In this document: piece after piece, positions 55,680 to 64,000 of the stretch
Layout of the letters: each line of letters starts with the position of its first letter
How positions within the stretch are numbered: the first letter of the stretch is position 1
Source of the DNA: Tillus elongatus
Lineage: Eukaryota; Arthropoda; Insecta; Coleoptera; Cleridae
Direction of reading: 5' to 3'
Length of the DNA stretch: 64,000 nt
Assembly: GCA_964006375.1 (NCBI GenBank)
Contig: OZ023269.1
Location: 6,704,426 to 6,768,425 of the forward strand
Program-made: the position numbers and the translations under genes
Notes under the pieces: generated by a model
Databases searched by the model: none
Seen by the model: the letters and a program-made list of their open reading frames with translations, nothing else
Told to the model about the DNA's origin: nothing

Positions 55680-56865
55680 CATCTCAAAAAATATTTATTT
55701 CAGACACAGCACATTAAATTTTGGCAATTCCATTAATAGAGGTTGTGGCATTGTGTCTGCACGTTTCACCTTTCGCAGAGCCATCGGTCCCGTGTATCAT
55801 ACGATGTTGGACATGTTAAACATCGCATGAGAACTCTTCATCCACATTACAGAAAGGAAGAAATTCAGAACATTTTCTATAATGGTGAGGTAAAACTCCT
55901 CCCTGGCGTCGTTGATTTGCTATAGTCACAGAAACAGACCGACGTTAAAGATGCAAAATATAAACAACGGTATGTTCCACATTCCCAGGGATAAACGACA
56001 GCAAAAGCTTTGACGGAACTTAAATACTTGAGTTTATCTTAATGAAGGTGATCTAAATGGCAAAAATCCATTCATACTTGTAGATAATGTTAACTAAATT
56101 TATGAAAATAGACGTCACTTGTGATATATTTCTCAGATATTTAAAGTAAACGTCAATATTAAATGGGTTATAATTAAATCAAGAGTCGGACAGATTGATT
56201 CAACGCAAAGTACATGAGCTTTTATGACTCCAGTGGCGTACGTCAAGAACCTTAAAATTGATATTAAATAATTGATTTTACAAAGGTACCACAAAACCAA
56301 ATACAGTGTGATGATAAAGTTTGGAATATAGTTCATAAATGCGTTATTTAATTTTTTCAAGAAAAACGCTAGGACAGGTCAATTTGATCTTCTGAATTGC
56401 TTACTTATGACGTAAAAATTACATTTATGACGTCACCTGTTTCTGAATGATAACGTCATCATAAGTTTTTTTAAATGACAACCATGTGTTTTTGCTGTTC
56501 TTCCATAAACCTGCTTACTACTTAAATGATGATGAAAAAAAAATTGGTAACCGACAATTTTTTTGAAAAAAATGCATTACTTACTTTAAAAAATGGAAAA
56601 TGGAATTTTTTATATATTTTTTTATTTATTTATGTATTTGCCAGAGTAAATTAAATTACTTTACATACTGTAATCGTAATCCTGCAGAGAAAAACACAGT
56701 TTTCTGTTCGCAGGACTGGTCCTTACATACTATTATTTACTAATATTATACAGTAACTTACAGACCAATCTTTTATAACATTTTTTATTTGGTTTAAATA
56801 GATTTATATATCAAAACAATGTGGTAAATTTGAGTGGAGCGACAAATGGTAAGTTTTTCTTTTTG
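55679..56865. other. Unassigned region
   Basis: 55690-55925 is open for 60-95 codons in two overlapping plus frames (for example RGCGIVSARFTFRRAIGPV) but resembles nothing I know. The rest is AT-rich. Confidence 0.4.
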
Positions 56866-56961
56866 GTATTAGTGAATTTTTATTTAAAAAAATTCACTAA
56901 TAGAGAGGTCACGATGGTGAGACTTTGCAAAAATATCCGGGGTCAGTTTCAATTTTTATAT

Positions 56962-57041
<80 letters not shown>

Positions 57042-57480
57042 CCGTCTGAAAACTCAAAAAATAATTAACTGATTTCAATGAAACTCGGCAAGTGCCTTTC
57101 TTTTAATAATGGCTTGGATGAGTTCGTTAGGCAGGAAAATCGGACGGTTTTTTCCGGGAAAATTGAGTTTTCTTCCAAAAAAAATTTTTTTCTACGAAAA
57201 TAGCAAAGCTGTTTTAATGAAATTTACTATATATGTTGCCTTGGGAGAGGACTTACTAAGTACCAAAATTCAACTTTCTCATTTCATAGAAAATTGAGTT
57301 ATTCAAATTTTAAATTTTCTTTTGAAACATTTTTTTTTCTCCAAAAATTACAAAGTTATTTTAATGAAATTTGGTGGATATCTTGTCCTAGGAAATACCT
57401 TACTACCTACCAAAATTAAACTTGCTACGATTATAAAAAACTGAGTTATTCAAATTTTTATAGCTCACTGCAGTGTTAAA
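56866..57480. repeat. R-repeat block with (TA)n tract 11
   Basis: Palindrome TTAGTGAATTTTTATTT / AAAATTCACTAA (56871-56902), GGGGTCAGTTTCAATTTT, (TA)n 56965-57037, then TGTATCCGTCTG and GAGTTCGTTAGGCAGGAAAA. Confidence 0.85.
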
Positions 57481-57840
57481 ATCAATGGTATTTTCCTCAC
57501 TATTTTAAACACGTGAGTGGGGGACTGACCGAATTCATTCCCAGTTGCTATTGATCTACTCATATTCTCTGAATATGTTAGAAGACGTGGTATCTACTTC
57601 ATTCCAAGTCACTATTAACCGATTATTTATGAAATCAAATAAAGAAATTAAATCGATTGTCATAAAATATGTAGTGTATTAAGACTAAGGGAAAAAGAAA
57701 TAAAACATATATAAGTGTGCACATTTTGATTATATTTTAGGGTGTGCAGCGCACACCTAGCTCACTAGGAGAAATCGCCACTGCTTGAGAGAGGTATTGT
57801 CACAGCATAATATCTTATTAAAGTTCATTTGTAAATAGGT
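57481..57840. other. Unassigned spacer
   Basis: Nothing recognised between two repeat blocks. Confidence 0.5.
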
Positions 57841-58437
<597 letters not shown>

Positions 58438-58929
58438 TTTTACCTTTCTTGTTAGGTGGTTTCTGCTTCCCGTGCGGACTCCTGCGTGTGTGCAATGTGA
58501 TGTGTTCCTGCCTTCTCCTGTGTATTTTGGCGAGATACTGGGATTACAATTGGGAGTACCAGCAGTTGGTAGGGGGTGTAGGATGTGTAGGGGGTGTAGG
58601 AGATTTCTGCTTCCCCTAAACTTCTCCGCGGATGCATTGTGATATGGTTTTCCCTTCCCCTAGCCTTTTAGTTGTGCGAACCGGGGGTCTTTCCGGGAAA
58701 CCAAGGGGGTGACGCAATGTCCGCTGTGATTTTTTTGTCAAAAACATGCTTAGAATCACACCTGTATATATAAACTACAGAAATGTTGTGATTTCAACCC
58801 TCAAGAAAGTTACGAGGCTCAGAGCAAATGCAAGTGCTGGCAGGAAAAATATTAAAAGGAACTGTAAATGCAAAATGTGAAAAAAGCAACATACAAAAGC
58901 CCAAGTTGGACTTATATAAACGTCTTTTT
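58438..58929. other. GC-richer spacer with an imperfect direct repeat and a hairpin
   Basis: TTTCTGCTTCCC occurs at 58459 and 58601 with similar following sequence ending CATTGTGAT/CAATGTGAT, suggesting an old tandem duplication; GGGGGTGTAGG occurs twice between. A perfect 22-bp inverted repeat spans 58865-58886 and 58924-58945. No gene recognised. Confidence 0.6.
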
Positions 58930-58945
58930 TCACATTTTGCATTTA

Positions 58946-60057
<1,112 letters not shown>

Positions 60058-60370
60058 CGGGATGCAGCAAGTGCGTTATGGTAGCGAATTTTCATTAAAT
60101 GCTTCAAATTTTGAATCAATTTGCTATTAACCTATAAGGTTGACCAGAAAACCAGTTTTTTCGGGAACAATTTAAGTTTACTTTCGGAAATTTTTGTACA
60201 TTTTCAAACAATAAAGTTGTTTTGATGAAACATGGTACATTGTTTTTACTATATAGGTTATACTGGTAACTAAATTTGATGCCTGCTTTCTTTAAAAAAC
60301 ACATATTTGCTATTTAAAAATATTTTTATGAAAATTCACTGCCATAACGCACTTGCTGCGTCCAGAGGTT
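60058..60370. mobile_element. Hairpin-TIR MITE, copy 4 (best complete copy)
   Basis: GGGATGCAGCAAGTGCGTT (60059) to AACGCACTTGCTGCGTCC (60346-60363), about 313 bp. Carries the uninterrupted TACTATATAGGTTATACTGG (60247-60266) that is the target of mariner M2a at 49933. Confidence 0.8.
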
Positions 60371-61149
60371 TTTCCATTTTACTCTCTTCCATCCTAGCGC
60401 TCATATCCGCTCTGGGTATCGTAACTTTCTTTAAGATTGAAACTGTATCAGTTATGTTGTAGTTTATGCATACAGAGGTACTTCTAAGCACGTTTCAGGA
60501 CAAAACTGCAGGAAACTTGCCCTCCAATAAATTACAAAATTACACAAAGAATCTGCAAGTTCCTCCAGATTAGTCAAATACATATATACGTATTTACACA
60601 CCCACACACACACACACACATAGATTAGAACTCGAAGCAGCTATAATCAAAATAATTAAATTGCGTAATTGATCGAGTATTACCTAAATATCAGTTAGAA
60701 AAAATGTTAAATTTAACTGAAATGCTAAAATGTAAGTTTTTATAAAATTGTCTCAATGAAAACAGGCATATTTTTTTTAGATAACATTTGACGCAATAAT
60801 CTGTTTTTTACGCGGAAAAATATCATCGACGGAGAGGTATGTCAGATTAAATTTGTTCTTTTACAGTAAAATCTGTCTTATAATTAGATAACAAATCCTA
60901 CTGATACCTATTCTGGGATAGTTGTTTTGAAGTCCTCACAGTAGTAAGCTCTATTTGTTGTTCTACTGAGCAAACCTCCAACAGTGAAAGCACCCACTTC
61001 TGTCTAGGCCATTATCCAGACAAATGCACCCGACAAATCGTTACGCGTTTAATTCGCTATTAGAGAGGTCAAAGGTCAGGCTTCGAACTTTCAAAAACCA
61101 TCTACTCTCACTTGGAACACGTCATATTTAGGGTGAGATCAAATTCTTA

Positions 61150-61150
<1 letters not shown>
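60371..61150. other. Unassigned region with short (CA)n
   Basis: A (CA)n of about 20 bp at 60600-60620. No gene or element recognised. Confidence 0.5.

Positions 61151-61232
<82 letters not shown>
61151..61232. repeat. (TA)n tract 14
   Basis: About 82 bp directly adjoining mariner M2b. Confidence 0.97.
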
Positions 61233-61238
<6 letters not shown>

Positions 61239-63126
61239 GGCGCATTGAATTTTTTTTAAGAAACGCTGTAATACGTCAATTTTAATATTGAGGGGGACAT
61301 GTTTTGACATAAAACTCAATTTCGTCACATCAACCCCTTGAGGGTGATGATAACAACCCTTATATTTTAAATAGGGAACATGGGTCGAGTGTTACGTCAT
61401 TAAAAGCTCTTTCTTTTCTGAATTCAGCACACTAATTTTTTTTTGGAAGTTTTATCAACTTGTTTAAAAATTATTCACAGTTGAAGATGCAAAAACGCAT
61501 TTCACTCACTCAGATAAGAAATGTGCTGATAGTCAATCTTTTGTTGGTTTGTAAACAAAAAATTTACTATCAGAACATTTCTTATCGGAATGAGAGAAAT
61601 GCGGTTTATTATTTCAGTTTATCGGTCGGTTTGATACTTGATAGTACTACCGAAAATTAATTTCACAATGGTGTATTCTGTAGAAGAAAGAGTTGAAATA
61701 ATTACTCTTTTTTTCGAAAACGATGACTGTGCCAACTGTATTGCAAATTTGTTTAATTAGCGACATCCGAACAGACATGTTAACAGAAAATACATTTTGG
61801 AGTTAGTTGCAAAGTTTCGACAAAGTGGTTCAGTAGCCAACAAAAAACGGGATCCTGAACGTGAATTTCCGGTTAGAAATGAGACTACTGAGATTGAAGT
61901 TTTAGGACAAATTGCTGCAGACCCAACTTTTAGCACGAGAAAATTGGCCACTTTTTCAAACATCAAAAGAAGAACTATTCAGCGAATATTGAAGCATCAT
62001 AAATTTCACCCGTATAAAATTCATCTTGTACAACAACTGAATGAAGATGATTTTGATCGGCGGCTGGAGTTTTGTGAAGTTATGACTGCACGAATAGCTG
62101 ATAACAGGAACTTTCTTTTCAATATCTGTTTTTCAGACGAGTGTACGTTTTTATTAAACTCTATAGTCAATTGTCATAAATGTCGTTATTGGGCAGATAA
62201 TAATCCAAGAAATTTTCACGAAGTTCACACTCAAACTCCACAGAAATTGACTGTCTGGACTGGCATTTTTGGAGACCGTTTAATCGGACCAATTTTTCTT
62301 GATGGCAATTTGAGTAGCGAAACGTATTTGGAGTTACCAGAAGATATAGTTTACCCTCCACTAATTGACATTGTTGAAAATGATTATCGCTATCAAGAAA
62401 ATCAATTAGTGTTTCAACAAGAAGAAGCTCCTCCGCAGTTTTCATAACGTGTTAGGGAGTTTTTGAACAGAGACTTTCCAGAGCAATGGATTGGGCGTAG
62501 AGGTGCTATTGAATGGCCCCCTAGCTCACCGGATTTAACTCCATTAGACTTCTTTCTATGTGGCCATTTAAGGAGTAGAATTTACGCAACAGCACCGGAG
62601 TCTCTGGAAGAATTACGACGACGCATTGTTGAAGAATGCCGTCTAATAACTCCACAAATACTCCAGAATGTCAGAGCTCGTTTTGAACAAAATTTGTATT
62701 TTTGTATGGAAGCTGGTGGTCAACAATTTGAACACTTACTTAACTGAATAAACATTTTTGAACGTTTGGTTTTGTTTTTTAGTTTTTTTAACGAAAAATT
62801 GACTAATTAGTGTATTTTTTATCACAATGAATGAAATACGTTCTTGCAACTCCAACTGTGAATAATTTTTAAACGAGTTGATAAAACTTCCAAGAAAATT
62901 AGTGTACTGAATTCGGAAAAGCAAGAGCTCACAAATGATGTAACACTCGACCCATGTTCCCTATTTGAAATATAAGGGTTGTTATCACAACCCTTAAGGG
63001 GTTGATGTGACAGTTGAGTTTTATGTCAGAACATGTCCCCCTTAATATTAAAATTGACGTGTTTCAGCGTTTCTTAAAAAAAATCTCTGGGCGCAAATCG
63101 GTCTGTGTCGTTTTCAATGCGTCATC

Positions 63127-63129
<3 letters not shown>
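61233..63129 (+). mobile_element. mariner M2, copy b
   Basis: Opposite orientation to M2a. Left end TATAGGGTGGCGCATTG, right end ATGCGTCATCCTG|TA, with inverted repeats of about 300 bp containing the AACATGGGTCGAGTGTTAC block. (TA)n on both sides. Confidence 0.9.
61668..62747 (+). pseudogene. mariner M2b transposase with two stops and mutated active site
   Basis: Starts ATG 61668 (MVYSVEERVEIITLF). A TAG replaces the Glu codon of LFNERHP at 61758. The middle is open from there to 62446, where CAA has become TAA. First Asp is present (CFSDECTFLL). The second catalytic block reads FQQEEAPPQFS instead of FQQDGAPPHFS, so the catalytic Asp, the Gly and the His are all changed. The third block SPDLTPLDFFLCG is present. 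C-terminal part 62463-62747 ends GGQQFEHLLN. No frameshift, unlike M2a: the two copies decayed independently. Confidence 0.88.

Positions 63130-63200
<71 letters not shown>
63130..63200. repeat. (TA)n tract 15
   Basis: About 71 bp, followed by TGTATCACATCAATAACTC, the R-repeat junction. Confidence 0.97.
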
Positions 63201-63204
<4 letters not shown>

Positions 63205-63277
63205 GTACCTATGTATATATGTATCACATCAATAACTCAAAAACTAATGGGACGATTTTGATCAAAGTTAGTAAGTG

Positions 63278-63643
63278 TATCCCCTGGGGGTTAAGGAGTC
63301 GCGGGCCAAAGGACTCCAGGGGGCAAGCTGAGGAAGTGGAAATAACAACATAAACTCCCGATGAAGCTTTCCCCAAGACCGTCATGCGCGGTAAAAATCC
63401 GCATCCTGCACGAGGTGACCCTGCTAATAACTAAACATGACGGATCTAGACAAGGAGGTCGAACTAAACTCCCCCAATCTACGGTGTCACGTGACCCGTG
63501 CCTATGGATGGATGGCACCAGGGCGATGGTGTCGTGAACGGAACCTCTGGAGTACCAGGCAACCCTCCAGAGTAACCCGCCTTGCACCACACAGGGGGTT
63601 CTGATGGTGTGGACAGTATTTCCCCCATTCTCGTGGGAACAAC
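63278..63643 (+). other. 5' region of a non-LTR retrotransposon (putative 5' UTR)
   Basis: An abrupt change from AT-rich R-repeat to GC-rich sequence near 63278 (CCCCTGGGGGTTAAGGAG) precedes the ORF1 start at 63644. Likely the element's 5' UTR; the exact 5' end is uncertain. Confidence 0.5.
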
Positions 63644-64000
63644 ATGAAGATTATAAATACATATAAAACCAAAACCAATGAGGCTCGGGGAGTGGCTCCG
63701 GCTACAGACTTGAGCCTTGAGTCTATCCCGGAAACGGAGACGAGCCAGGGTGCGGCAGCGGACTCTGGAGGTCCCACGACCGGCGTAGATACGGGGGATC
63801 AGGGGGTAGCTTCGGCCAGAGACCTGTCCCCGACACCCAAGCTGGAGGCTGGGTCCCACCGGAGGGCGGCGAGCTCCGCGGACTCCGGGGGCCCCTCCAC
63901 CAGTGAGGACTCTACTGTTAGAGTAGAGGGACTGCCCCGGCAGTCCAAGCGTCTTTCCGGGGCGCAAAGAAAGAAGCTCCGGAGGGCGCAAAAAATGGCG
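63644..64000 (+). CDS. Non-LTR retrotransposon ORF1 (gag-like), partial, runs off window
   Basis: Open from ATG 63644 through the last base (119 codons, no stop). The product is Ser/Gly/Pro- and Glu-rich and low in complexity, with two similar segments (AAADSGGPTTG and ASSADSGGPSTS), followed by a basic run RLSGAQRKKLRRAQKMA at the window end. Such Ser/Pro-rich leaders followed by SGAQRKKLRRA are typical of the first ORF of I/LOA/R1-like insect elements, upstream of zinc knuckles that would lie beyond 64000. It could be the head of the kind of element whose tails are families A or C, but this cannot be shown here. GC content is far above the surroundings, suggesting a recent insertion. Confidence 0.65.
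   Translation, partial: MKIINTYKTKTNEARGVAPATDLSLESIPETETSQGAAADSGGPTTGVDTGDQGVASARDLSPTPKLEAGSHRRAASSADSGGPSTSEDSTVRVEGLPRQSKRLSGAQRKKLRRAQKMA

Noticed and set aside
55543..55925. Overlapping open frames near 55.7-55.9 kb as a gene
   Set aside because: The first derives from (TA)n; the rest matches nothing known and has no supporting signals.
61757..62445. Minus-strand open frames in M2b
   Set aside because: Antisense shadows of the plus-strand transposase.

Overview
This is a eukaryotic, almost certainly insect, genomic window. It is AT-rich, has spliced genes, and is dominated by decayed transposable elements. Two host genes are recognisable, both on the minus strand. One is PAIP2 (poly(A)-binding-protein-interacting protein 2; three coding exons between 16162 and 22129). 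The other is a pyrokinin/PBAN (hugin-type) neuropeptide precursor (three proposed coding exons between 27014 and 47986). The pyrokinin gene encodes an SPPFAPRL-amide peptide, a sequence known from beetles, so a coleopteran host is my best guess. The (CCTAA)n-type tail of one retroelement also fits an arthropod.

Layout. 1-8.3 kb: a pile-up of an I/R1-like retroelement tail (family A), a Tigger/pogo transposon broken by a CR1-like element (family B), a nearly full-length family B element broken by a second RNase H element (family C), and a jockey-like tail. 9.4-10.5 kb: a piggyBac remnant with a tandemly triplicated C-terminus and a TTAA-flanked end. 13.4-14.5 kb: a mariner remnant split by a retroelement ORF1. 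16.1-22.3 kb: PAIP2, whose 5.4-kb second intron holds a family B piece, a Ty3/gypsy deletion derivative with a 3' LTR, a non-LTR endonuclease fragment and a foldback element. 23.3-24.8 kb: a second gypsy copy of the same deletion type, antisense. 27-48 kb: the pyrokinin gene; its two introns (3.1 and about 17.4 kb) hold family B copies, two identical tandem mariners, and a hAT element containing a Penelope-like element that itself contains a family A insertion. 48.6-63.2 kb: a pogo-like relic, two copies of a second mariner and many repeat blocks carrying long (TA)n tracts. 63.3-64 kb: the GC-richer 5' region and partial ORF1 of another non-LTR element running off the end.

Most informative observations: (i) a pyrokinin precursor in which two of four core peptides have Tyr in place of the family Phe; (ii) two identical 2.07-kb mariners with about 409-bp inverted repeats and intact transposases, in direct tandem within (TA)n; (iii) a three-level nest hAT, Penelope, family A, with target duplications readable at each level; (iv) hammerhead-ribozyme-like motifs in the Penelope terminal repeats; (v) an uncharacterised small element family with hairpin-forming termini, 16 ends of which are visible; (vi) all fifteen long (TA)n tracts lie between 33.1 and 63.2 kb. 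No tRNA, rRNA, CRISPR or prokaryotic feature was seen.
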